Shown piece by piece: positions 25,107 to 32,745 of a stretch of 32,772 nt of DNA. This DNA comes from Spirulina sp. SIO3F2 (lineage in GTDB: Bacteria > Cyanobacteriota > Cyanobacteriia > Cyanobacteriales > Spirulinaceae). The translations under genes and the position numbers were made by a program. The notes under the pieces were generated by a model. That model worked only from the letters and a program-made list of their open reading frames with translations, was not told where the DNA came from and made no database searches. Location of the stretch: assembly GCA_010672165.1 (NCBI GenBank), contig JAAHHN010000058.1:1-32772 (forward strand), in the 5' to 3' direction. The first letter of the stretch is position 1. Each line of letters opens with the position of its first letter.

Positions 25107-26303
25107 CTATAGATATTGGGGAGCAGGGAATTGTTCAAAAGCAGGAGATGCGATCAAGTTACCCTGAATCAGAGTTATTCCTTCATCCAGAAACCATTGA
25201 TATTCTTCAACAGAGTTAACATCTTTGGCAACGATATCAATTCCCAAATCATCACAGGTCTGAGTAACGCCTCTGACGATGGCTTGCCTGGCTCCATTGG
25301 TATCAATATCACGGACAATTTGAATATTCAAAGCAATCATATCTGGGCGAAGAATTTCTAATAATTTGAGTGCTGCACGACCAGCCCCGAAATGATCAAT
25401 AGAGACCCTTAAGCCAACACCACGATATTCTTCGATAATTTGAGCAAAGTGTTGTGAGTCACCAATTAATTTGTCTTGATCAATTTCCAGAACTATACGA
25501 TTTAAGTTAATACCATTTCGCTCAGCAGCCTCCAGCGTTGACTGTATAGCGCTACGTGCATCCTTGACTTGACGAGCCATAAAATTGAGATGGAGGTCGG
25601 AGGGTAGACCTAATCTCGCCGCTGTACTAATTGCGATGGCACGACAACTCGTATCAAACTGTAACCATTCTTGCTCACTAATTTCAGGGACGATATTTGA
25701 AAAGTCTTCATTTTTCTGCCCACGAATTAACGCCTCATACGCTATGACACGATGTTCCTCTACATCAACTATCGGTTGAAAGGCAAAAGAAATTTTAGAG
25801 ATATGGGATGTTGCTGATTTTAATGAAACTTCTTTTTCACCATCCTTCTGCTGGACTGGTGACTGATTCTTGACCTTAGATCGCCAACGTCCTTTACGAA
25901 ATGCAGCGAGCAGTTTCTTCGCTCGTCCTGCTCCAAGCTGAGTAAAACTTGAACCCTCAGCAAAGAAATCATTTAAACCAATAATTTCATCAAGCTCTTG
26001 AGAATCAAGCTTAACAAAACCCATTGTCCATTCACCAAATGTTCTTTTTGCGATGGGTTCACGAATAATCGTAACAACTTTGGTATGCCGATTATCGTGA
26101 AGAATGCGTTCATATAGTTGCTCAACGGCTTCTTGTGTTCCTTCAAGAACCTGAAAAAAACTACCATTTTCATGGAGGAGTATGCCCGTAATCTTTGCTT
26201 TAGCGTTATTTTTACGAGACGTTTCGAGCAAACTGACTAAGTCTGCATCTTGCATGGGATAGGTCGTAGCACTACAGTAAATCAAGTGAATCAATAATGA
26301 CAT
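25107..26303 (-). CDS. BLUF blue-light sensor fused to a degenerate EAL domain
   Basis: 398 residues. Residues 1-95 are a BLUF flavin photoreceptor with the light-switch set in register with PixD-type proteins: Y9, N32, Q51, W92 and M94 (LIHLIYCS, ITGILLHENGSFFQVLEG, EWTMGF). A linker (about 100-170) leads to an EAL-fold domain (172-398). It keeps EAL (E190) and N240, but the second metal Asp is His (SIDHFG, H304), the catalytic Lys is Asn (N326), and the AEGVET Glu is Lys (K360). It is therefore probably not a phosphodiesterase and may sense c-di-GMP or bind a partner, as shown for E. coli BluF (YcgF). ATG 26303 is the start. The downstream EAL gene begins 22 nt later and likely supplies the active enzyme. 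Confidence 0.92.
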   Translation of the reverse strand: MSLLIHLIYCSATTYPMQDADLVSLLETSRKNNAKAKITGILLHENGSFFQVLEGTQEAVEQLYERILHDNRHTKVVTIIREPIAKRTFGEWTMGFVKLDSQELDEIIGLNDFFAEGSSFTQLGAGRAKKLLAAFRKGRWRSKVKNQSPVQQKDGEKEVSLKSATSHISKISFAFQPIVDVEEHRVIAYEALIRGQKNEDFSNIVPEISEQEWLQFDTSCRAIAISTAARLGLPSDLHLNFMARQVKDARSAIQSTLEAAERNGINLNRIVLEIDQDKLIGDSQHFAQIIEEYRGVGLRVSIDHFGAGRAALKLLEILRPDMIALNIQIVRDIDTNGARQAIVRGVTQTCDDLGIDIVAKDVNSVEEYQWFLDEGITLIQGNLIASPAFEQFPAPQYL

Positions 26304-26502
26304 CCGTCTTCGATCCTAATCTGAATTACACAACGCAAATTATTTGTTACTGTTCATTCATTCAACCTGTTGCTCAATATTCAATCTCCTTGGTGTCCAG
26401 AAAACATCGCTTACTTGCATGTCTAGGAAACTGAGCCAGTTCACCAAACTCCCTAGCCAAAGAGAATTGTTATACATAGCATCTCGATGTAGGCATTCGA
26501 TT

Positions 26503-26534
26503 AAAAAAAACTGACCCAATACATTCAATTGGGT
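26503..26534 (-). terminator. Rho-independent terminator
   Basis: On the minus strand ACCCAAT, a 7-nt loop and ATTGGGT (26534-26514) form a 7-bp stem followed by CAG and eight T. It ends transcription coming from the DUF6653/kinase genes before the BLUF-EAL operon. Confidence 0.7.
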
Positions 26535-26588
26535 AAGTAGTTTGTTAGAGACCGAATACTACTGGGCAATGGTGTTTTTACGATTGAC

Positions 26589-26612
26589 TAGGCTACACAC
26601 TACTGTAGCCTA
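26589..26612. repeat. 9-bp perfect hairpin, no U-tract
   Basis: TAGGCTACA (26589-26597) and TGTAGCCTA (26604-26612) are exact complements around CACTAC. No T-run follows on either strand. It may be an operator or a repeat; the role is unknown. Confidence 0.5.
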
Positions 26613-26778
26613 TCCCATAAATGTGGTGTAGGTAGATTGAGCTAGATCTTTCTGTGCGTAAAAATTAGATATAGCTTGTGATTTTGCAATCCGCTATACA
26701 TGCTTATGCAATCACTTATGTAAGGTTTAGTATAGTCATTTCTCCGACAATCGCCCGAAATTACTTAAGATTTATTTA

Positions 26779-26883
26779 CTATTCTGAGCCGCTTATCCAA
26801 CATATCCGAGGCAAAATCGCCCCTATCTTTTGCTGATAATCTCTATAAGCCTCGCCAAACCGCTCCTGCATCACCACCTCCTC
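26779..26883 (-). pseudogene. Second C-terminal fragment of an ICMT-like methyltransferase
   Basis: A 34-codon minus-strand frame reads EEVVMQERFGEAYRDYQQKI then GAILPRI and ends in TAG at 26779. A TAG (26884-26886) interrupts the frame just upstream, where AMER continues the match. The pattern FGEAYRDYxQxxGxxLPR is the end of isoprenylcysteine/phospholipid methyltransferase-like membrane proteins. It lies 50 nt after DUF6653 on the same strand and is a remnant of the same family as 23912-24077. Confidence 0.55.
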
Positions 26884-26933
26884 CTAACGCTCCATCGCTT
26901 GTACCTCCAGTTACACCATCAACGATTGCCCAA

Positions 26934-27437
26934 TCAATACAACCAATCTTGATAATCCGGATGGCTGCCCATTTCATCACAGAGCCACACCATACGATCT
27001 AGAAACCACGTCTTGCCCAACACCACCCAAGACAAACCCAATAACGTCGGCCAAAGCGTAAGGTGCCACAATCCCCACACACAAATCCCAAACCCGATCG
27101 CGTTCACCCCATTGGTAAACGCAATCACGGGTTGATGATGCGAGGGAATTGGCACTTGCTTTTGGTTGAGCCAGATTCGCTCACCGATCACCGCCTTAGA
27201 AGCCCATTGGCGGGTGGTTTGGGGCTTCGGGAAAATGCGGGGATTGAGCCAAATCCAGAGCAGTACGGCTATTGTGGGCGCGATCGCCCCCCAGCCCAGC
27301 CAAACCCGACTCCAAATTGCCCCAATCAACAGCGGCAGCGCACCATAGCGTGTCCACACACTCCACGGGTTAGTGTGGCGAGCCCAGACGGCGTCAGTCA
27401 TATGAAACGCAGCGGCGAGTTTTTGAGCATTCATCAT
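26934..27437 (-). CDS. DUF6653-family membrane protein
   Basis: 167 residues with the motif WARHTNPWSVWTRYGALPLL near the N-terminus and four likely membrane segments: about 33-48, 50-65, 112-130 and 130-147. It ends with LDRMVWLCDEMGSHPDYQDW. I recognise this as the DUF6653 family, whose function is unknown. ATG 27437 begins 3 nt after the TGA of the P-loop gene, with GAGGTG 6 nt before it, so translation is likely coupled. A decayed ICMT fragment follows downstream, and the transcript probably stops at the 26503-26534 terminator. Confidence 0.78.
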   Translation of the reverse strand: MMNAQKLAAAFHMTDAVWARHTNPWSVWTRYGALPLLIGAIWSRVWLGWGAIAPTIAVLLWIWLNPRIFPKPQTTRQWASKAVIGERIWLNQKQVPIPSHHQPVIAFTNGVNAIGFGICVWGLWHLTLWPTLLGLSWVVLGKTWFLDRMVWLCDEMGSHPDYQDWLY

Positions 27438-27440
27438 GGT

Positions 27441-27983
27441 TCACACCTCATTAATGCTGCTGGAAATGGCGCTCTCACAATGCTTAACAAAACTTGCGTA
27501 AGCAAGCGCATAGGCGGCAACAGTGCTCAATTCCTGCTTGCGGCCGGTAAAGCTATCAAAAACCTGACGATGACACTGGAGACCAAATTCATCGTTGCGA
27601 GACTCATAGGTGCTGACCCAATCAATCAAATGATTGAGCGTTGCTTGCTGGGCTTCGGGCGAGGCAAATTTGTCCGGCTCCCACAGCCGCTGACGGCAAT
27701 GGGCAATGCAAACCTCAATACCTGGATTTAGAAACCAGAGTTCATCACAATAGGGCAAGGCAGCTTTGACTAAATTGCCATAGCTCCCTTCAATAATCCA
27801 CTGCTGCTCATGCTCAACAAATGCATTGAGCAGCGTAATGCTTTCGGCTAGGGGCTTGCGCTGCACATCTGCATTCCAAGCAATCAAGTCAAGGGATAGG
27901 TAGGCGATCGCTTGCTGGCCGATCAGTCGTTTGGCTAGCGTACTTTTACCTGCTCCTGAGTTGCCTAGTAATAACAGTTTCAT
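27441..27983 (-). CDS. P-loop NTPase, small-molecule kinase-like
   Basis: 180 residues. A Walker A loop (GNSGAGKST, 7-15) opens an adenylate/shikimate-kinase-type fold. Then come SLDLIAW (about 30-36), IIEGSYG (about 63-69), the Walker B-like strand ELWFL and a CRQRLWE lid-like segment. Such proteins are usually labelled AAA-family ATPase or topology-modulation-like; the acceptor cannot be read. It has no membrane segment. ATG 27983 is the start. The stop lies 3 nt before the DUF6653 start, so the two form an operon. Confidence 0.8.
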   Translation of the reverse strand: MKLLLLGNSGAGKSTLAKRLIGQQAIAYLSLDLIAWNADVQRKPLAESITLLNAFVEHEQQWIIEGSYGNLVKAALPYCDELWFLNPGIEVCIAHCRQRLWEPDKFASPEAQQATLNHLIDWVSTYESRNDEFGLQCHRQVFDSFTGRKQELSTVAAYALAYASFVKHCESAISSSINEV

Positions 27984-28265
27984 ATTCGTTCAATCTATCG
28001 CGATCGCCATACGGCAGCCTTGGCATCAATGACTTGAATAAAGCTATCTTTGCCATTCATATAGGCGATGATATCAGTGGGGGGATTGCGATACCGAAAG
28101 CACTAACACAGTATCGAGCAAGCCTGTCCTTCGTCATCGGCTTAACTGAAGAGAAGCGATTGAAGTCTATGGCCATTCAAACAGAATAAAGCGAACCGCA
28201 ACGATCCGCTCCAATTCAGCCTGGCTCTGAAGTCCATCCGTGAGTGTAGACGTGTTAAGAACGCT

Positions 28266-28637
28266 CTAAGCGATACTCACTTGCACACGGCCTTCAACGA
28301 CTTGAATCGCATAAGTGGGCACACTCACCTCATCGTTATCCAAGCATTGCCCCGTCTCTAGGCTGAAATTTTGCTTATAGATCGGGGAGGCAACCTTCAA
28401 AACCCCTTGACGATCGCCCAAAATCCCTCGGGATAACACATTCGCCTGGCTAAACGGATCAAAATTATCCAAGGCGTAAACCTGATCTTGATCATCGATT
28501 TGGACTCGATAGATCGCCACTTGCTTGTCTTGAACCAATGCACAGACCCCCGTATTCGGGAAGATATCTGCGAGCGCACAAACATCAACCCAGTCTTGGA
28601 CGGCTGTCTGTTGGGGTGTGGATACGGCTTGAACCAT
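28266..28637 (-). CDS. nirD: Nitrite reductase [NAD(P)H] small subunit NirD
   Basis: 123 residues with the NirD plan: WVDVCALADIFPNTGVCALV, QVAIYRV, ALDNFDPFSQANVLSRGILG, KVASPIYKQNFSLETGQCLD. NirD has a Rieske-type fold without the iron-sulfur ligands, and here too the CxH/CxxH pairs are absent. It partners NirB in NAD(P)H-dependent reduction of nitrite to ammonium. It follows nirB on the same strand after 94 nt. ATG 28637 has a weak AGAGAG upstream. Confidence 0.93.
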   Translation of the reverse strand: MVQAVSTPQQTAVQDWVDVCALADIFPNTGVCALVQDKQVAIYRVQIDDQDQVYALDNFDPFSQANVLSRGILGDRQGVLKVASPIYKQNFSLETGQCLDNDEVSVPTYAIQVVEGRVQVSIA

Positions 28638-28731
28638 GTTTATTTCTCTCTTCGTTCATCTAATAATTGGGTTGAGGCATGACGCCGGATGAAGTGATAC
28701 AGACCTGTCCGACGTAATCTGCTGATGAGGA

Positions 28732-31272
28732 CTATTGTGCGATCGCGCTCAATACCTTTTTCTCCTCTACAGTGGCAGGACGCTTTTGGTTGCGCTCTTC
28801 CACATAGGCTAGGTTGTTATCTACAGCATTGCTGTTCACAAAGCTACGGAAGAGCTGGAGTTTTTCCGGATTTTCAATCGCGGCTTTCCACTCACATTGA
28901 TAGGTATCCACTAAATGGGCCATCTGGGCTTCTAGCTCATCGCAAATGCCGAGGGAATCGTGGATGATCACATCCTGTAAATAGTTGATGCCGCCTTCGA
29001 GTTTCGTGAACCAAGTGGCTGTGCGCTCCAGTTTGTCAGCGGTGCGAATATAGAAAATCAAGAAGCGATCGAGGTACTTGATGACCGTTTCTTTGTCGAT
29101 ATCAGACGCCAGCAGCACACCATGCTGGGGCTTCATCCCACCATTGCCGCACACATAGACATTCCAACCATTCTCAGTCGCAATAATCCCGAAGTCTTTG
29201 CCTTGGGCTTCAGCGCATTCACGGGTGCAACCAGAAACGGCTGACTTGAGCTTGTGGGGCGATCGCAAGCCGCGATAGCGCAATTCCAATTCAATGGCAA
29301 AGCCCACAGAGTCTTGCACCCCATACCGACACCAGGTGCTCCCCACACAGGACTTAACAGTACGCAGGGCTTTCCCGTAGGCATGGCCAGATTCAAAGCC
29401 CGCATCGATCAACCGTCGCCAAATATCCGGCAACTGCTCCAAACGTGCCCCAAAGAGATCCACCCGTTGCGCCCCGGTAATTTTAGTGTAAAGCCCAAAT
29501 TCTTTGGCGACTTCACCCAGCACAATCAGTTTATCCGGGGTGATTTCGCCGCCAGGAACCCGAGGAATCACAGAGTAAGTCCCATCCTTTTGAATATTGG
29601 CCAGGAAGCGATCGTTTGTGTCTTGCAGGCCCGCATGGGGTTGATCCAGAATGTGGTCATTCCAGGTGGCCGCCAGCATGGAGGTTACCGCAGGCTTACA
29701 CACTTCGCACCCCAAGCCAGTGCCGAACTGCTTGAGCAGATCGCTGAAGGTTTTGATTTTGTGGAACCGCACCAAGTGGTAGAGTTCCTGACGAGAATAG
29801 GCGAAATGCTCACAGAGATGATTCTTCACGGTGAGGCCCATCTTCTTCATCTCGGACTTCATGATCGTGGTGACCAGAGGTACGCAGCCCCCACAGCCCG
29901 TCCCCGCAGCGGTACATTTCTTGATGCTACCGATGTCGGTCAGTTCCTGCTCATGAATGGCGGTAATGAGGTCGCCCTTGGTGACGTTGTTGCAAGAGCA
30001 AATCTGGGCAGTATCTGGGAAACTATCGACACCCATTCCCGCAGGTTGGCCCTCACGCGGGGGCAAAAGCAAGTCTTCGGGATGGGGCGGCAGAGCAATG
30101 TCATTTTGGGTGAATTGGAGCAACGTGCCATAGTCCGCAGCATCACCCACGAGGATGCCGCCGAGCAAACGCGTTCCGTCCGCATTGAGGACGAGCTTTT
30201 TGTAAATGCCTTTAACGGAGTCGTTGACCGCGATTTCCTTTGCCCCTTCAGTACGGCCGAAGTTATCCCCAAAGCTCGCCACATCAACTCCCAGAAGCTT
30301 GAGCTTTGTGGACATATCTGCGCCAGTAAAACAGCTATCGGCACTTTGAGTGAGTTGGTCAGCAGCAACCTCCGCCATCTGATAACCCGGAGCGACTAAC
30401 CCATAGATGCGTTGGTTGTAGAGAGCACATTCCCCAATCGCATAGATATCGGGGTCAGAGGTTTGGCAATAGTCATTGACCACAATACCGCCGCGATCGC
30501 CGATGGCTAAGCCACAGCCTCGGGCGAGTTCGTCCCGAGGGCGGATACCAGCCGAGAAGACAATCATATCTGTGGCCAGTTCCGTCCCATCGGCAAAGGT
30601 CATCTTGGTGATCTTGCCGTCCGCACTGACAATTTCGGTGGTGTTTTTGCTGACATGAACCTGTACACCTAGCTCCTCAATTTTGCTTTTGAGAACATTG
30701 CCGCCTAAATCATCAATTTGTACCGGCATCAAGCGCGGCGCAAATTCCACAACATGGGTGTCTAAGCCCATATTCTTAAGGGCATTGGCACATTCCAAAC
30801 CCAGCAAGCCGCCCCCAACAACAACTCCAGTTTTGCAGTTCTGCGCGTAAGCCTCCATGGCTTCGAGGTCATCGATTGTCCGGTAAACGAAAGTGCCCGG
30901 TGCATCCTTCCCTGTGATCGGGGGAACAAAGGGATAGGAGCCCGTTGCTAGAACGAGCTTATCGTAGGCAATTTCTTTGCCTTGAGCGGAAACGACAATT
31001 TTCTCGCTCGGGCGAATTGCCGTGACCTTATCGCCGATATAGATTTGGACGTTATTGTCCTGATAAAAACCCGGCTCAACGAGGGACAAATCCGCAGCCG
31101 TTTTACCCGAGAAATAACCGCTTAAGTTGACGCGATCGTAAGCGACTCTCGACTCCTCACAAAACGTGATCAAGTTATATTGGTCAGTCGCTTGTTTACT
31201 CACCATCAGTTCAATAAACTTGTGACCGACCATACCATTGCCGATGACAATCAGAGTCTGTTTACTTGTCAT
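28732..31272 (-). CDS. nirB: Nitrite reductase [NAD(P)H] large subunit NirB
   Basis: 846 residues. About 1-300 is an FAD/NAD oxidoreductase with two dinucleotide folds (VIGNGMVGHKF at 9-19; VVVGGGLLGLE at 150-160). About 420-465 is a [2Fe-2S] BFD-like domain with C425, C427, C460 and C463. A second Cys pair, C522 and C525 (GLGCEVCKP), follows. About 555-720 are the siroheme and [4Fe-4S] half-domains with ligands C642, C648 (SCVGSTWC) and C682, C686 (GCTREC), all intact. It carries six electrons from NAD(P)H to nitrite, making ammonium in the cytosol. nirD is next in the operon. Most cyanobacteria use ferredoxin-dependent NirA instead, so this type is unusual here. ATG 31272 is the start. I found no perfect GTA-N8-TAC NtcA site in the upstream 230 nt by eye. 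Confidence 0.95.
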   Translation of the reverse strand: MTSKQTLIVIGNGMVGHKFIELMVSKQATDQYNLITFCEESRVAYDRVNLSGYFSGKTAADLSLVEPGFYQDNNVQIYIGDKVTAIRPSEKIVVSAQGKEIAYDKLVLATGSYPFVPPITGKDAPGTFVYRTIDDLEAMEAYAQNCKTGVVVGGGLLGLECANALKNMGLDTHVVEFAPRLMPVQIDDLGGNVLKSKIEELGVQVHVSKNTTEIVSADGKITKMTFADGTELATDMIVFSAGIRPRDELARGCGLAIGDRGGIVVNDYCQTSDPDIYAIGECALYNQRIYGLVAPGYQMAEVAADQLTQSADSCFTGADMSTKLKLLGVDVASFGDNFGRTEGAKEIAVNDSVKGIYKKLVLNADGTRLLGGILVGDAADYGTLLQFTQNDIALPPHPEDLLLPPREGQPAGMGVDSFPDTAQICSCNNVTKGDLITAIHEQELTDIGSIKKCTAAGTGCGGCVPLVTTIMKSEMKKMGLTVKNHLCEHFAYSRQELYHLVRFHKIKTFSDLLKQFGTGLGCEVCKPAVTSMLAATWNDHILDQPHAGLQDTNDRFLANIQKDGTYSVIPRVPGGEITPDKLIVLGEVAKEFGLYTKITGAQRVDLFGARLEQLPDIWRRLIDAGFESGHAYGKALRTVKSCVGSTWCRYGVQDSVGFAIELELRYRGLRSPHKLKSAVSGCTRECAEAQGKDFGIIATENGWNVYVCGNGGMKPQHGVLLASDIDKETVIKYLDRFLIFYIRTADKLERTATWFTKLEGGINYLQDVIIHDSLGICDELEAQMAHLVDTYQCEWKAAIENPEKLQLFRSFVNSNAVDNNLAYVEERNQKRPATVEEKKVLSAIAQ

Positions 31273-31330
31273 AAGAATAAGATGAATTATTGATAGTCTG
31301 GTGTCTCAGGGTTAAGTAATCCGGGTTTGA

Positions 31331-31495
31331 ATGCTTACTGCACATTTCGAGAATGAAGCAAAATCCAAACGGATTGAGTTTGTTGACGAGAGCGAGGTTG
31401 AATACCGATTGAATCAACTATCGAAATTTTTCCCACTGTTGTCAGCGTTGCACTCGGAGGGAGGTAAGACGTTCGGACAGTTGAAGGACGTCTGA
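31331..31495 (+). CDS. Possible small protein divergent from nirB
   Basis: A 54-residue frame from ATG 31331: MLTAHFENEAKSKRIEFVDE, then SEVEYRLNQLSKFFPLL, then SALHSEGGKTFGQLKDV. Composition is protein-like (charged helices, no low complexity), but there is no good Shine-Dalgarno and I do not recognise a family. It starts 58 nt from the divergent nirB start. Small regulators of nitrite reductase exist in cyanobacteria, but no likeness is claimed. Confidence 0.3.
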   Translation: MLTAHFENEAKSKRIEFVDESEVEYRLNQLSKFFPLLSALHSEGGKTFGQLKDV

Positions 31496-31821
31496 ATAGT
31501 GAGGCATAGGCTATTACTTAGGAAAATAGAAAAAGGCTCTTTTCCGATCCCCTCTTAAAGCCTGGCGCTATTCTATGCAACCTAAATTCGAATCATCAAG
31601 CCGATTGTGACGGCTTATTTACACAAAATGGGCGATTGATGTGGATTTCGGCACAAATTCATGCAGTTATTGCATCCTCTCCATAATCGTCCTCTGTCTC
31701 ACGATTCACCGTTCAACCAGCCTTAAATGCTGTATGTCATTGCATTGATTTGAATCGGCGATCGCAATCGCCGATAAACTCTGAATTATCAGGGTTTCAA
31801 TTCCGGATAGTTTTTTCCCTC

Positions 31822-31866
31822 GTGTCATGGCTCTGCCGTGACACACACCGTTCGCGGCTCTGCCGC
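31822..31866. repeat. Two adjacent hairpins sharing a GGCTCTGCCG core
   Basis: GTGTCA (31822-31827) pairs with TGACAC (31839-31844), and GCGGC (31854-31858) with GCCGC (31862-31866). Both loops contain GGCTCTGCCG, so they look like two copies of one short palindromic repeat. They lie just past the stop of the DedA gene; no U-tract follows. Confidence 0.55.
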
Positions 31867-31873
31867 CTACAAC

Positions 31874-32563
31874 TCACGCCAACTCATCCAAAACCACAGA
31901 AGTTTCCATATCAACAATCGGTTGTGGTGTAGATGAAGAATTCAGCTCAGAACCTGCCTCAACACGACGTGCCTTAAGCCGATTTGCCACCACCACCGCC
32001 ACAACGACAATCCCCAACATTGCCGTACCAAACTGTGCCACCCATTGCACCAACTGTGCCAGGGGAACCAGTCGCCCCGCAAAAAAGGCTAATGTAACCA
32101 TCACGCTAGCCCAAAGAAACGCCCCGCCTAGGTTGCAAACCAAAAAACGGAGATAGGGCATCTCTGCAATGCCCGCCATTGGGCCAGCAAAAATACGTAG
32201 CAGCGCCACAAACCGCCCGAGGAATACAGCCCGCGCCGCATTCGCCTGAAACTGCTCCCGCACCCCCACGAGCTTCGTCTCTGAAATCCGGAACAATTGC
32301 CCAAGCCGCAATAGCAGCGGCCAACCGCCCCACCGCCCCAGCCAATAGCCAAAATTATCACCTAGCACCGCCCCCGCGATCGCGCTCCCCAGCACCCCCC
32401 AGTAGCTCAACTCCTCAGAGCCAGCGAGGAAGCCGCCCACCACCGTAATTGTTTCACCTGGGAGCGGCACGCCTGTATTTTCCAGGGCAATGCCACCAAA
32501 AACCGCCCAATAGCCATAGTCATGGGCGATCGCTTGGAGCTGTTCAAGGGAGAAAAATTCCAC
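31874..32563 (-). CDS. DedA-family (VTT/SNARE-associated) membrane protein
   Basis: 229 residues from GTG 32563 (TTG 32572 would add three; neither has a clear ribosome site). Family marks are ENTGVPLPGETITVVGGFLA near the N-terminus and FLGRFVALLRIFAGPMAGIA near the middle, with four to five membrane segments and a re-entrant loop. The C-terminal 40 residues are a soluble Ser/Glu-rich tail. DedA proteins are inner-membrane lipid carriers/scramblases linked to undecaprenyl-phosphate or phospholipid recycling and to proton-motive-force upkeep; the exact substrate here is unknown. It stands alone. Two short palindromes follow its stop. Confidence 0.88.
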   Translation of the reverse strand: MEFFSLEQLQAIAHDYGYWAVFGGIALENTGVPLPGETITVVGGFLAGSEELSYWGVLGSAIAGAVLGDNFGYWLGRWGGWPLLLRLGQLFRISETKLVGVREQFQANAARAVFLGRFVALLRIFAGPMAGIAEMPYLRFLVCNLGGAFLWASVMVTLAFFAGRLVPLAQLVQWVAQFGTAMLGIVVVAVVVANRLKARRVEAGSELNSSSTPQPIVDMETSVVLDELA

Positions 32564-32728
32564 AGTTAGCAAGAGTGATGAGGAGTAATGGGGCTGGGCA
32601 GTTCACAAGCCCATATTTACAAAACTTAAAGACTATATATTTATGATGGCGCGATCGCTGCCCCACTGTCAATTTATAGAAGATAGACATTGTCCTCTGA
32701 AGTCTCCTGGGTCTAGATCATGCATCAG

Positions 32729-32745
32729 GCAGGCGAGACGCCTGC
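32729..32745. repeat. Short palindromic repeat GCAGGCG-AGA-CGCCTGC
   Basis: A perfect 7-bp stem with a 3-nt loop, followed by GCTACG. The CAGGCGxxxCGCCTGCGCTACG wording is a frequent intergenic repeat in cyanobacteria (from memory). The rest of 32573-32772 shows no gene. Confidence 0.55.

Larger units (their letters stand above)
26304..26778. other. 475-nt intergenic region upstream of the BLUF gene
   Basis: No gene is seen. It holds a clear minus-strand terminator (26503-26534) that separates the DUF6653 transcript from the BLUF operon, and a 9-bp hairpin (26589-26612). The BLUF promoter must lie between 26304 and about 26500; I cannot fix its boxes. Confidence 0.65.
31273..31873. other. 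601-nt gap between nirB and the DedA gene
   Basis: It contains the nirB promoter side, one possible small gene (31331-31495, plus) and two short hairpins near 31822-31866. From 31500 to 31820 I see no gene, tRNA or clear signal. A plus frame at 31750-31932 is a shadow over repeats. Confidence 0.6.

Noticed and set aside
27995-28105. Short minus-strand open stretch (RNPPTDIIAYMNGKDSFIQV) after nirD
   Set aside because: Only about 36 codons, bounded by stops, and I could not tie it to any family; possibly debris, but the support is too weak to call.
29254-30399. 381-codon plus-strand frame
   Set aside because: Long antisense shadow of nirB caused by its codon bias; the nirB frame carries every cofactor ligand.
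31273-31500. NtcA-like site (GTT-N8-TAC) upstream of nirB
   Set aside because: One half-site base is wrong, and no -10 box at the proper distance could be placed.
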